From NCBI RefSeq assembly GCF_036346855.1, contig NZ_CP107841.1:10048001-10112000 (forward strand): a stretch of DNA of 64,000 nucleotides. Reading direction: 5' to 3'. Of this stretch, positions 8,777 to 17,100 are shown piece by piece. The DNA is from Streptomyces europaeiscabiei. Lineage in GTDB: Bacteria; Actinomycetota; Actinomycetes; Streptomycetales; Streptomycetaceae. The notes under the pieces were generated by a model. That model ran no database searches and was not told where the DNA came from. It saw only the letters and a list, made by a program, of their open reading frames with translations. Numbering within the stretch: position 1 is the stretch's first letter; every line of letters begins with the position of its first letter. The translations under genes and the position numbers were made by a program.

Positions 8777-8992
8777 ATGGCCAAGCAAGTGATCCACCCG
8801 CTGACCGGGCACGTGTACCGGCTCACCGAGGACGGCCTGGTCGAGGTGACCGACCCGAAGACCGGAGCGCAGGGCGTCTTCGACTTCCAGGCCCGGTGGC
8901 AGTCGGGCGAACTGCGCCACGCCGATCTGCAGATGGCCGGCTGGGTCGGCCGGCTCGCCCAGCGCCGCGGCACCCGGCAGCCGGGGGAGTGA
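8777..8992 (+). CDS. Small hypothetical protein in Rieske operon
   Basis: 71 aa, not recognised. The ATG at 8777 is about 11 nt after CAGGAG; a GTG at 8765 overlapping the ferredoxin stop is also possible. It is acidic to neutral and tryptophan-containing, with TGHVYRLTEDGLVEVTDP near the N terminus and WQSGELRHADLQMAGWVG near the C terminus, and no cysteine pairs or membrane segment. Its tight position between ferredoxin and reductase genes suggests a small subunit or assembly/substrate protein of this oxygenase. That is inference from context only. Confidence 0.75.
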   Translation: MAKQVIHPLTGHVYRLTEDGLVEVTDPKTGAQGVFDFQARWQSGELRHADLQMAGWVGRLAQRRGTRQPGE

Positions 8993-8996
8993 CCCG

Positions 8997-10019
8997 GTGG
9001 CGCCCCGCACCACGCGGGTGGTCTGTCTGGTGCGCCGACCCGACGGGGACCCGGTCCCTGCCGACTTCACCGTGGACGAACGCCCCCTGCCGGCCCTCGG
9101 CGAGGGACAACTGCTCGTCCGCAACCTCTACATGAGCGTCGACCCGTCCATGCGGGGGCGGCTGGAGAGCACCGAGAAGCACTACACGCACAACTTCACC
9201 CCCGGCTCGCCGCTCGACGGCCGGGCCCTCGGGGTCGTGGAGGAGAGCCGCTGCTCCTCGGTACCGACCGGTGCCTTCGTAAGGCACCAGCTGGGCTGGC
9301 GGGAGCGGGCCGTGCTGAATGCCGCGGACACCGACGGCGCGGATCGCATCGACCCGCGCCTCGCCCCGCTGCCCACCTGGCTGGGGCTGCTCGGCCAGAC
9401 CGGCTTCACCGCGTACGTCGGCCTGACCCGGATCGCCGGCCTCCGCCCCGGCGACACCGTCCTCGTGTCGGCGGCGGCCGGGGCCGTGGGCACCGCCGCC
9501 GGCCAGTTCGCGCGGCTGCTGGGCGCGGACCGGGTCATCGGGACCGCCGGAGGGCCGGACAAGTGCGCCCTGCTGGTGAAGGAGTTCGGCTACGACGCCG
9601 CCGCGGACTACCGGACGGAGCCGATGCGCGAGGCGCTGGCCCGGCTGGCACCCGACGGCCTCGACGTCTACTTCGACAACGTCGGTGGTGAGCAACTGGC
9701 CGCCGCCCTGCACGCGTTGCGCCCCGGAGGGCGCATCGCGTTGTGCGGCATGATGTCGCAGTTCGGCGGCGAGCGACGGCCGGTGGACATCAACCAGCTG
9801 ATCCAGGCGGTCCTCAAGCGGCTGACGCTGCGCGGCTTCATCGTCCGCGACCATGACGACCTGCGGCCGGAGTTCGAGCAGAGGGTCGCGAGCTGGCTCG
9901 CCGAGGGCCGGATCACCGCGCGCGAGACGGTCGTGGAGGGCCTGGAGAATGCCGCCGGTGCGCTGCTGTCGCTGCTGGACGGCGGCAACGTCGGCAAGAT
10001 GCTGGTCCGGCTGGATTGA
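8997..10019 (+). CDS. NADP-dependent MDR oxidoreductase
   Basis: 340 aa zinc-free medium-chain reductase of the prostaglandin reductase/CurA/leukotriene 12-hydroxydehydrogenase group, which reduce or oxidise enones with NADPH. GTG start 4 nt after the preceding stop. The N-terminal SVDPSMRGR motif and the Rossmann segment AAAGAVGTAAGQFA with the following NADP-binding region are present, and the C-terminal half has VGGEQL and GMMSQF. It is last in the Rieske operon and ends at a perfect hairpin. It is not a typical ferredoxin reductase, so it more likely acts on the oxygenated product. Confidence 0.9.
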   Translation: MAPRTTRVVCLVRRPDGDPVPADFTVDERPLPALGEGQLLVRNLYMSVDPSMRGRLESTEKHYTHNFTPGSPLDGRALGVVEESRCSSVPTGAFVRHQLGWRERAVLNAADTDGADRIDPRLAPLPTWLGLLGQTGFTAYVGLTRIAGLRPGDTVLVSAAAGAVGTAAGQFARLLGADRVIGTAGGPDKCALLVKEFGYDAAADYRTEPMREALARLAPDGLDVYFDNVGGEQLAAALHALRPGGRIALCGMMSQFGGERRPVDINQLIQAVLKRLTLRGFIVRDHDDLRPEFEQRVASWLAEGRITARETVVEGLENAAGALLSLLDGGNVGKMLVRLD

Positions 10020-10026
10020 TCCCACC

Positions 10027-10057
10027 GAGACGGCGCCCCCGCCGGGGGCGCCGTCTC
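10027..10057. terminator. Perfect 14-bp hairpin between convergent genes
   Basis: Arms 10027-10040 and 10044-10057 (GAGACGGCG... against ...CGCCGTCTC), with a three-base loop. It sits between the converging reductase and monooxygenase genes. The right arm reaches into the stop codon of the minus-strand gene. Confidence 0.8.
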
Positions 10058-10370
10058 AGCGCATGGGGCGTGACGCGGCGACGGTGTGGGTGGTCAGGCA
10101 GACCCCGACGCGGGTCAGCCCCGCCACGGCCGCCCGGAAGTCCTTGATGTGCGCGGTGGTGAAGTGCTCGTCCAGGGCCTGCCGGGAGGTCCAGTGCTCG
10201 TACACCCGGATACGCCGTTCGTCGGTGGGATCGGCGGTCATGGCGTAGTCCAGGCAACCGGGTTCCCGCTCACGGGTGTGCCGGCCCAGCTCGACCAGGG
10301 CCCTCAGCATGGTGTCGCGGTCGCCGGGCTCGTAGTCCATCCAGCCGGCGACGATGATTTCCTCGGTCAC
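10056..10370 (-). CDS. Antibiotic biosynthesis monooxygenase (ABM) domain protein
   Basis: 104 aa ferredoxin-like alpha/beta barrel monomer of the ABM family (cofactor-free quinol-type monooxygenases or small stress proteins). Features are the N-terminal strand IIVAGWMDY, the central CLDYAMTAD, and the signature YEHWTSRQALDEHFTTAHIKDF. The GTG at 10370 follows AAAGGA. A 20-bp-stem hairpin separates it from the upstream gene, so it probably has its own promoter in 10371-10391. It may oxidise a quinol intermediate of the surrounding pathway, but many family members have unknown function. Confidence 0.85.
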   Translation of the reverse strand: MTEEIIVAGWMDYEPGDRDTMLRALVELGRHTREREPGCLDYAMTADPTDERRIRVYEHWTSRQALDEHFTTAHIKDFRAAVAGLTRVGVCLTTHTVAASRPMR

Positions 10371-10391
10371 GTGGTCCTTTCGCGGTCATGC

Positions 10392-10433
10392 CCTCGGGCC
10401 CGCCGCCCCTGCACAGGGGCGGCGGGCCCGAGG
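10392..10433. terminator. 20-bp perfect stem hairpin
   Basis: Arms 10392-10411 and 10414-10433 are exact complements with only CA between them. It lies five bases beyond the stop of the PEP-mobile-domain gene and before the ABM start. It is a strong factor-independent-type terminator for the minus-strand operon, without a clear T-run. Confidence 0.8.
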
Positions 10434-10437
10434 TGTC

Positions 10438-12174
10438 TCAGACGCCGAGCGGCGCCGGGACGCTGTCGACGGTGACCGTGCCCCGGTCGCCGTCGACCGT
10501 GATCACCATGCCGTCCCGCAGCCGTCGTGTTCCGCCTTCGACGGAGATGACGGCCGGGATGCCCAGCTCCCGGCAGACCACGACGGCGTGGCTGTTGATC
10601 GCACCCACGTCCACCACGGCCGCCCCGGCGACCAGGAACAGCGGAGTCCAGGCCGCGTCCGTGATCGGCGCGACCAGTACCTCACCCGGCTCCAGAGCCT
10701 CGCACGAGGCCGGGTCGGTGACCACCCGCACCCTGCCGGTGTACGTACCGTGACTGCCGCCGACACCGCTGAGGGCATCGCCCTCGACCGCGGCCTCGGT
10801 GCGCTCCTCGGCGCGTCGCGGCCAGGCGTCGATCTCGGTCCGCGCGTCGTCCGCGATGAAGAACGGCGGCTCCAGTTCGTGCAGTCCCGCGTACTCCTGA
10901 AGACGCTGCGCGATGACGGGGCCGAACGGTTCCGGGTCGGCGACATAGCCGTCGAGTTCGGTGTCGAGCAGCATCATCACGTCCTCGGGCGCGGCGAGGC
11001 GTCCCGCCTCGACGCCGCGGCGGCCGAGCTCCCGCACCGCCATCCGGATCTCGTTGACGACGGTCACACAGTTCGCCTTGGTGCGCTCGCGGGCCGGGAT
11101 CCACACCTGGGAGGCGTGCATGCCGGCGTCGAACATCGGCTGCGCGTCCTCGGGCAGCGCGGCCCGGATCTCCTGCGCGGTCTGCTCGCGTCGCAATCTC
11201 AGGCGAGCCCGCCGGGCGGCCGGGGAACCGTCGTCGGAGCTGTGCCGGATCCGGTCGACCAGCGCCAGCGCCTGGACCGGCGCAGCCTCCCACGACAGCG
11301 CGTGGATGTCCCACTCGTTGGGACCGCGGTCGCCGGACGCGGCCAGGAACTCCTCGAACGCGTCACGGAACGCCTTCACGTCCCCGATGGCCCCGTCGAG
11401 CGCCCGCTCCACCGCGGCCGGGCCCTCGTCGAACAGCGCGGTCAGCTCCGCCGACGCCGCCACCTGGCGGGACAGCGTCCACAGCCCGTCCGAGGGGGAG
11501 GCCGAGTCGACGTCGCCGAGACCGCCGATGAGGTCCAGCATGTCGCCGGGTCGGTCCACACTCGCGCACAGCGGTCCGAGGATCGCGGGTCCGACGGACG
11601 CGGGCAGCGACGACTCGACGTGCCGTTGGAAGGTCGTCTCCACCTGGTCCAGCAACGACCGTGCGTACGCCACCAGTTCGGCGTCCGGCAACCCGGTCAG
11701 GTCCGGCCGCTCACGGCGCAGGCGGCGCAGCCGCTCCCGGTCGGCGTCGGCCTCCGGGAAGTTGGTCTGGCCCAGCATCCGCTGGAGCGTGCCACCGGCC
11801 TTCGCGGTCAGTTCTCCGTCCTGGTCGTCGGGGTGCGCCACATACTCCGGAGTGTCCGAGCGCTGGCCGACGAAGGCGGCGTCGATCTGGTCCGCCGTCT
11901 GGCCCATACGGATGCCGAACAGCCGCATGTGAGACAGGTTGAGGTAGAAGTAGCCGCCGAACATCCCGACGAACGGCGGTCGAGGACCGGCCACCTCCTC
12001 CTCGTGGTAGATGCCGAAGCCGACGAAGCCCTTGCGCCAGCCGTGCAGACCGCGCCCCCAGACCAGGGTCCAGCCCAGCGGGCTGGCCGGCTCCGGCAGG
12101 GTCTCGCCCGCGTTGGCGCGGGTGTAGTGCGGCAGCCGCTCACTGCGCTGCCAGTCCGTGATCCAGCTCTTCAC
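10438..12174 (-). CDS. PEP-utilising-enzyme mobile (swivelling histidine) domain protein
   Basis: 578 aa. The GTG at 12174 follows GGGAG. The C terminus is a PEP-utiliser swivelling domain: GTYTGRVRV, then VGAINSHAVVVCRELGIPAV, which carries the phosphorylatable His. The N-terminal 450 residues (starting LPHYTRANAGETLPEPASP) have a layout like the substrate domain of rifampin phosphotransferase and phenylphosphate-synthase-type proteins. No ATP-grasp domain is present, so a partner must phosphorylate the histidine. The only candidate in the window is the PPDK-like protein at 22710-25331. The two lie on separate transcripts in the same presumed regulon. A phosphotransferase role is inferred. 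Confidence 0.85.
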   Translation of the reverse strand: MKSWITDWQRSERLPHYTRANAGETLPEPASPLGWTLVWGRGLHGWRKGFVGFGIYHEEEVAGPRPPFVGMFGGYFYLNLSHMRLFGIRMGQTADQIDAAFVGQRSDTPEYVAHPDDQDGELTAKAGGTLQRMLGQTNFPEADADRERLRRLRRERPDLTGLPDAELVAYARSLLDQVETTFQRHVESSLPASVGPAILGPLCASVDRPGDMLDLIGGLGDVDSASPSDGLWTLSRQVAASAELTALFDEGPAAVERALDGAIGDVKAFRDAFEEFLAASGDRGPNEWDIHALSWEAAPVQALALVDRIRHSSDDGSPAARRARLRLRREQTAQEIRAALPEDAQPMFDAGMHASQVWIPARERTKANCVTVVNEIRMAVRELGRRGVEAGRLAAPEDVMMLLDTELDGYVADPEPFGPVIAQRLQEYAGLHELEPPFFIADDARTEIDAWPRRAEERTEAAVEGDALSGVGGSHGTYTGRVRVVTDPASCEALEPGEVLVAPITDAAWTPLFLVAGAAVVDVGAINSHAVVVCRELGIPAVISVEGGTRRLRDGMVITVDGDRGTVTVDSVPAPLGV

Positions 12175-12206
12175 GACCGAAGGTCTCCCGCCGTCCGTCC
12201 CGGTGC

Positions 12207-12998
12207 CTACCACTGCGCCGTACCGCCGTCGACACTGATCAGCGTGCCCGTGATACCGGCTCCGACGTCACTCGCGAGCAGTGAGGCGACGGCCGCGATC
12301 TGTTCCACGGTGGTGATCTTCTTGGTGGCGGCATGCTCGGCGAACCGGCCCAGCCACTCCTCGTAGGAGATGCCCTCGGCCTCGGCCGCGGCCGGTCCGG
12401 CGGCCCGCATGAGGTCGGTGTCGACGGCGCCGGGGCAGATGGCGTTGCAGGTGATGCCCTGGGTGCCGTACTCGAAGGCGGTCGCCTTGGTCAGGCCGTG
12501 GATCGCGTGCTTGTTGGTGATGTAGTGGCTGATCGCGGGCTTGTTGGCCTGCTTGCCCTCGACGGAGGAGATGTTGATGATCCGACCCCAGCCGCCCGCC
12601 AGCATCTTCGGCAGCGCGCGCCGGGTGCCGTAGAAGTAGGCGTTGAGGTTCAGCTTGAGGGCGTCGTGCCAGGCCTCGTCGCTGAGCTGGTGGACCGGGG
12701 CGAAGCCCGAGGTGCCGCCGGCGTTGTTGACCCAGACGTCGAGCCGGCCGAAGCGCTCGGCGGCGAAGTCGGCGAGGTTCTCGATGTCCTCCTGGCTGTT
12801 GGCGTCGCAGGGGTGGAAGACGGCCCGGTCACCGGCGCCGATCTCCTCCAGGGCCTGCTTGCCCTTGAGCTCGCTGCGGCCGCTGATGACGACTGTGGCG
12901 CCGTCGGCCAGGAACTGTTCGGCGATGGCGCGGCCGATGCTGCGCGTGCTGCCCGTGATCACCGCGACACGTCCGTCGAGGCTGCCCGTAGCCACCAT
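12207..12998 (-). CDS. Short-chain dehydrogenase/reductase
   Basis: 263 aa classical SDR, NAD(P)-dependent. ATG 12998 follows GGGAG. Motifs are TGSTRSIG, WVNNAGG, Ser in INISSVEG, and the catalytic YITNK about 17 residues later. The C-terminal SVDGGTAQW is typical. Of the nucleotide motif only the third Gly is altered in spacing. It lies between a Rieske oxygenase and the PEP-mobile-domain gene with gaps of about 30 nt, so it is likely co-transcribed. A cis-dihydrodiol or alcohol oxidation after the Rieske step is plausible but not proven. Confidence 0.92.
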   Translation of the reverse strand: MVATGSLDGRVAVITGSTRSIGRAIAEQFLADGATVVISGRSELKGKQALEEIGAGDRAVFHPCDANSQEDIENLADFAAERFGRLDVWVNNAGGTSGFAPVHQLSDEAWHDALKLNLNAYFYGTRRALPKMLAGGWGRIINISSVEGKQANKPAISHYITNKHAIHGLTKATAFEYGTQGITCNAICPGAVDTDLMRAAGPAAAEAEGISYEEWLGRFAEHAATKKITTVEQIAAVASLLASDVGAGITGTLISVDGGTAQW

Positions 12999-13027
12999 GG
13001 TGTTCTCCCGCGAGTGTTGTTGGTTCG

Positions 13028-14338
13028 TCACCTGGTGGCTCGGTCGGCTTGAGTGCCTTCGGCGTGTGTGTCCAGGGACTGGTGGATGGTGCGGTGGAAA
13101 TGCTGGAGTCCGGGCTCGTTGCGTCCGAAGACGAAGTCGGTCCCGTCGAGGGCGGCAAGGCCCTGCTGTACTCCGTAGGTGGTCGCGTAGTCCTCGTCGC
13201 GGACCACCTCGTGGAACCATTCGCCGAACCGGTCGGCGGCCTGGCGCTCCTCGTCGGTGACCGCCGGTTCCCGCAGCAGGATGATCTGCTGGGTCACCGA
13301 CTCGGTGGCCGTCCGGGGGAGCACCAGGGAGACGGCGATCTTCTGCCGCCAGCCGCCGGCGATCGCGAGGCCCGGGAAGAGCCAGTAGATGGGGCCGACG
13401 CAGTCGCCCGGGTCGCGCTGGTCCGGCGGCAGTTCGACCGCCTGTGCGATCGGGCGCAGGGCCGGTGCGATGCGCTGGTGAGGGCCCCAGGTGTCGTGGG
13501 CCATCATGTTGGAGAGGTTCGTCTCGAACACCGTCTTCGGGTGCAGGGAGGCGAAGTGGTAGGTCTCCAGGTATCCGTCGAGGGTGACCTTCCAGTTGGG
13601 GCTGGTCAGTTCGCCGGTGGAGTAGTGGTGGCACTCCGCCAGCCGCATTCCTTCCAGCAGTGGCTGGAGGTCGCCCAGCCAGGCGTCCAGGTCCGGTTCG
13701 GCGGCCGGGTCCAGTGAGACGAAGACGATGCCGGCCCGTTCCCCGGCGGGAAGCGCGACGAGGCCGCGCCCCTCGCGAGGGACCTCGCCGAAGGTCTTCT
13801 CGGCGTACACGCCGCGCAGCTCACCGGTGAGGTCGTAGGACCAGGAGTGGTACGGGCAGGTCAGCCGTTTGGAGACGCCGCAGCCGGGTTCCAGGAGCTT
13901 GGCTCCCCGGTGCCGGCAGGCGTTGATCATGGCGTGCACGGTGCCCTGGCGGTCCCGGGTGATCAGCACCGGAACGCCGAGTACGTCGATCGCCTTGTAG
14001 GTGTGGGGGCCGGGCAGCTCGCAGGACATGGCGAGCGGCAGCGGGACACCACGATGGACGGCTTCCGTCTCCCGTCGCCAGCGGTCGGCGTCGAGGTAGT
14101 TGGCGACGGGTTCCGTCCACTGCTCGTCAACCTGGTGCGTCGTGCCGTCGCGGTAGTGCGCCACCACGCGTTCGACGAGTTCGGCGGCCTCCCGCCGCAT
14201 CGCCAGGGACGCGGCGTCGGTGGACCGGTCCCGGCTGATCCACGAGGAGTATTCGGGGGTCGGGGGGGCCGAAGGGGCCGAGGGCGGCTCGCTCCCGGCG
14301 TCCGTCTCCCGAATCTCCGGCGAACTGGTCTGGACCAC
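13028..14338 (-). CDS. Rieske aromatic-ring-hydroxylating oxygenase, alpha subunit
   Basis: 436 aa terminal oxygenase, distinct from the one at 7051. I chose GTG 14338 behind GAGGACATC; an upstream extension lacks a ribosome site. Rieske ligands are Cys141-x-His143 and Cys161-x2-His164 (CRHRG and CPYHSW). The catalytic iron region has GYLETYHFASLHPKT. No ferredoxin lies beside it, so it may share the ferredoxin at 8454. A TTGACA hexamer at 14435-14440 (minus strand) is a candidate -35 box. It is first in a minus-strand operon with an SDR and the PEP-mobile-domain protein. Confidence 0.92.
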   Translation of the reverse strand: MVQTSSPEIRETDAGSEPPSAPSAPPTPEYSSWISRDRSTDAASLAMRREAAELVERVVAHYRDGTTHQVDEQWTEPVANYLDADRWRRETEAVHRGVPLPLAMSCELPGPHTYKAIDVLGVPVLITRDRQGTVHAMINACRHRGAKLLEPGCGVSKRLTCPYHSWSYDLTGELRGVYAEKTFGEVPREGRGLVALPAGERAGIVFVSLDPAAEPDLDAWLGDLQPLLEGMRLAECHHYSTGELTSPNWKVTLDGYLETYHFASLHPKTVFETNLSNMMAHDTWGPHQRIAPALRPIAQAVELPPDQRDPGDCVGPIYWLFPGLAIAGGWRQKIAVSLVLPRTATESVTQQIILLREPAVTDEERQAADRFGEWFHEVVRDEDYATTYGVQQGLAALDGTDFVFGRNEPGLQHFHRTIHQSLDTHAEGTQADRATR

Positions 14339-14487
14339 GATGTCCTCACAATCCTCCCAGCCGCGAGCCGGCGACCGGCTTCGGAATGCGACAGCTGGGC
14401 TGTGTCCGAAACGACAACAGGACTTAGTGTGGTCTGTCAATAGAAAGTGGCGAAGTGGCCGCTCGGTGGTCCGTGGGGGTGGGTGCG

Positions 14488-14967
14488 ATGGTCATGACCC
14501 TGCCGTTCGAGGTGGGCGTGGTGGTGCGGGACCTGGAGGCGATGGAGCGCTTCTATGGCGAGGTGCTCGGTTGCCGGGCCGTGCGCCGCTCGCGCGTGCC
14601 GGAGTCCGTCGGCGGTCCTGCGGGCCTCGGTGGCGAGCTGCTCGTGGTCTGGCTCCGGGTGCCCTCCGGGGGGTGCGTCAAGTTGCTTCTTCCCTCGTCA
14701 CCCCCGTCACTCTCGGCGTCCGGGCCGTCGCCGGGCGAGGTGTCCGCTCCGGCCGGGCGGCAGGGGCTGTCGTACCTGACCTTTCACCTCGACGACATGG
14801 ACCCGGTGGTCGAGGCGCTGACGGCCGCGGGGGCCCGGCCCCTGTCGGACCCGGTCGTCGTCCGGGCGCGGGGGCGGCGTGTCAGCTTCTGGTCGGATCC
14901 GGAGGGCAATGCGGTGGAGCTGGTGGACGCGCGGGGACGGGAGTCGGGACCGGGGCGTAGTAATTAG
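14488..14967 (+). CDS. VOC-family (glyoxalase/extradiol-type) protein
   Basis: 159 aa vicinal-oxygen-chelate protein with two beta-alpha-beta-beta-beta modules: FEVGVVVRDLEAMERFYGEVLGC at the N terminus, and LTFHLDDMDPVVEAL with FWSDPEGNAVELVD at the C terminus. ATG 14488 is preferred; GTG 14455 and ATG 14494 are alternatives. Members act as glyoxalases, epimerases (for example methylmalonyl-CoA type) or ring-cleavage dioxygenases. The typical last Glu ligand (VEL) is present. It sits alone between the Rieske operon and the E1/E2 operon on the plus strand. Confidence 0.8.
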   Translation: MVMTLPFEVGVVVRDLEAMERFYGEVLGCRAVRRSRVPESVGGPAGLGGELLVVWLRVPSGGCVKLLLPSSPPSLSASGPSPGEVSAPAGRQGLSYLTFHLDDMDPVVEALTAAGARPLSDPVVVRARGRRVSFWSDPEGNAVELVDARGRESGPGRSN

Positions 14968-14999
14968 AGATCCTGTTCAGTAAGGTGCCCCCATGCTGG

Positions 15000-15022
15000 T
15001 TACTGTAGACCGGCACTAGTAA
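15000..15022. promoter_or_regulatory. Operator-like palindrome, copy 2 (TTACT-N13-AGTAA)
   Basis: The most symmetric copy: TTACT at 15000-15004, thirteen bases, AGTAA at 15018-15022. It overlaps a TANNNT -10 candidate (TACTGT, 15001-15006) upstream of the E1alpha start at 15065. A further inverted half CAGTAA lies at 14978-14983, opposite TTACTG at 15000-15005. Confidence 0.65.
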
Positions 15023-15064
15023 GTCCGATTGCTTGGCAACTTCCCTCGGGCGAAGGGGCGGACG

Positions 15065-16069
15065 ATGACTCAACGAGCGTCGACGGCGTCGAAGAAATCC
15101 GCGCAGGTCACCGCGCGGGTCATCAAGGATCTACATGAACGCATGGTGCGCATCCGGCTGTTCGAGACCGAGGCCGGCAAGCTCATGGAGGCCGGCAAAC
15201 TGCCCGGATTCCTGCATCTCTATGTCGGCCAGGAAGCCGTGGCCGCCGGCGTGATGGCCGCCCTGCGCGACGACGACCAGATCACCTCCACCCACCGCGG
15301 GCACGGGCATGCCGTGGCCAAGGGTGTCGGCTTCCGGGAGATGTACGCCGAGCTGTACGGCCGTGTCACCGGCGCCTGCCTCGGCCGCGGCGGAAGCATG
15401 CACATCAACGACGTCACCCGAGGCATGCTCGGTGCCAACGGCATCGTCGGAGCGGGTGTCCCGATCGCGGTGGGCGCCGCCTTCGCGGCCCGGTACAAGG
15501 GCGAGGACAGCGTCGCCGTGACCTTCTTCGGCGACGGTGCCACGAACATCGGTGCCTTCCACGAGGGCGCCAACATGGCTGCCATCCTCGGCCTGCCCGT
15601 CGTCTTCGTCTGTGAGAACAACGGCTACGCCGAGTTCACGCCCCAGTCGAAGCACATGCTGATCACCGATGTCGCCGAGCGGGCGTCCGCCTACGGCATG
15701 CCCGCCGTCATCGTCGACGGCATGGACGCGGTCGCCGTCCACCGCGCCGCCGGCGAGGCCGTCGAGCGGGCCCGCTCCGGCGGCGGCCCCATGATGATCG
15801 AGGCCAAGACCTACCGCTTCTACGACCACCAGGGCGTCAAGGGACTGCGCCACCCCTACCGCTCGGACGAGGAGGTCGCCGAGTGGAGGGCCCGCGACCC
15901 CATCGACCTGCTCGAAGCCCGCGCCCTCGCCGACGGCACCGCCACCCGCGCGGACCTGGACGACACCTGGCAGCGCACCCGTGACGAGATCGCCGAGGCC
16001 ATCGCGTACGCCGAGACGAGCCCCCTGCCCGACCCCGCCGACCTGCTGGCCAACGTCTACTCGGGATGA
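15065..16069 (+). CDS. Acetoin/2-oxoacid dehydrogenase E1 alpha subunit
   Basis: 334 aa thiamine-diphosphate subunit of a 2-oxoacid or acetoin dehydrogenase complex (AcoA-like by its FLHLYVGQEAVAAG, STHRGHGHAVAKG and GGSMHI motifs). The ThDP motif is GDGATNIGAFHEG, continuing to ENNGYAEFTP. ATG 15065 follows AAGGGG. Its stop overlaps the E1beta start (ATGA). With E1beta and E2 it would cleave or oxidatively decarboxylate its substrate to an acyl-CoA. No E3 (lipoamide dehydrogenase) is in the window, so E3 must come from elsewhere. Confidence 0.92.
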   Translation: MTQRASTASKKSAQVTARVIKDLHERMVRIRLFETEAGKLMEAGKLPGFLHLYVGQEAVAAGVMAALRDDDQITSTHRGHGHAVAKGVGFREMYAELYGRVTGACLGRGGSMHINDVTRGMLGANGIVGAGVPIAVGAAFAARYKGEDSVAVTFFGDGATNIGAFHEGANMAAILGLPVVFVCENNGYAEFTPQSKHMLITDVAERASAYGMPAVIVDGMDAVAVHRAAGEAVERARSGGGPMMIEAKTYRFYDHQGVKGLRHPYRSDEEVAEWRARDPIDLLEARALADGTATRADLDDTWQRTRDEIAEAIAYAETSPLPDPADLLANVYSG

Positions 16070-17100
16070 CCGCCATGAGCACCCGCACCGAAGCACAGGC
16101 CGCCGCCCCAGAAGGCACGGCCCGCAAACTCACCTACGTCAAGGCCTTCAACGAGGGGCTCGCGCAGGCCATGCGCGAGGACGAGAACGTCTTCGTCGCC
16201 GGCGAGGACGTGGCCGGATACGGCGGCGTCTTCCGCATGTTCGACAACCTGCTCGACGAGTTCGGCCCCCGCCGCATGATCGACACCCCGATCTCCGAGG
16301 CCGCTCTCGTCGGCCTCGGGGTGGGCGCCGCCGCCCGTGGGCTGCGGCCCGTCGTCGACCTCATGTTCATGGACTTCATCGGTGTCTGCCTCGACCAGAT
16401 CGTCAACCAGGCCGCCAAGATGAAGTACATGTTCGGCGGCTCGGTGTCCGTGCCGCTGACCATCACCACCGCCTCCGGAGCGGGCCTGGGCGCCGCCGCC
16501 CAGCACAGCCAGAGCCTGGAGGCCTGGCTCGCCCACGTGCCCGGCCTCAAGGTGGTGATGCCGTCCGACGCGTACACCGCCAAGGGGCTCACCGTCGCGG
16601 CGATCCGGGACGACAACCCCGTCGTCGTGATGCTCAACAAGGTCCTGCTCGGCAGCACCGGCGAGGTGCCCGAGGAGATCTACGGCATCCCGCTGGGCCG
16701 GGCGCACACCGCCCGGCACGGTGGCGACGTCACCGTGATCGCCCTGGGCCGCATGGTCGGCGAGGCCCTCGCGGCGGCCGACGAACTCGCCGCCGAGGGC
16801 GTGGAGATCGAGGTGATCGACCCCCGCACCGTGCAGCCCCTGGACACCGAGACCATGTTCGCCTCCGTCCGCCGCACCAACCGGGTCCTCGTGGTGCACG
16901 AGGCCGTCACCTTCGGCGGGCTCGGCGCGGAGATCGCCGCCCAGATCCAGGACGCCGCCTTCGATCACCTCGACGCGCCGGTCCTGCGTATCGGCGCTCC
17001 CTTCTCCCCGGTGCCGTTCTCCCCGGTCCTGGAGAAGGCCTATGTTCCCGATCGCGTCCGGATCGCCCAGGGCTGCCGGCGCCTCCTCGAAAGGTCGTGA
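16066..17100 (+). CDS. Acetoin/2-oxoacid dehydrogenase E1 beta subunit
   Basis: 344 aa partner of E1alpha forming the alpha2beta2 decarboxylase. The start overlaps the previous stop (ATGA at 16066); ATG 16075 is an alternative. Family motifs are FVAGEDVAGYGGVFR, TPISEAALVGLGVGAA, the VNQAAKMKYMFGG segment, and the C-terminal transketolase domain with VEIEVIDPRTVQPLD and VHEAVTFGGLGAEIAA. Its own stop overlaps the E2 GTG. The three genes therefore form a tightly coupled operon. Confidence 0.93.
   Translation: MTAMSTRTEAQAAAPEGTARKLTYVKAFNEGLAQAMREDENVFVAGEDVAGYGGVFRMFDNLLDEFGPRRMIDTPISEAALVGLGVGAAARGLRPVVDLMFMDFIGVCLDQIVNQAAKMKYMFGGSVSVPLTITTASGAGLGAAAQHSQSLEAWLAHVPGLKVVMPSDAYTAKGLTVAAIRDDNPVVVMLNKVLLGSTGEVPEEIYGIPLGRAHTARHGGDVTVIALGRMVGEALAAADELAAEGVEIEVIDPRTVQPLDTETMFASVRRTNRVLVVHEAVTFGGLGAEIAAQIQDAAFDHLDAPVLRIGAPFSPVPFSPVLEKAYVPDRVRIAQGCRRLLERS

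Noticed and set aside
10354..12366. 670-codon plus-strand open frame
   Set aside because: Antisense shadow of the PEP-mobile-domain gene; no recognisable domain.
14412..14440. Fifth copy of the WWACT-N13-AGTWW palindrome before the second Rieske gene
   Set aside because: ACT and AGT words occur there but the spacing does not equal 13 in any combination I checked.
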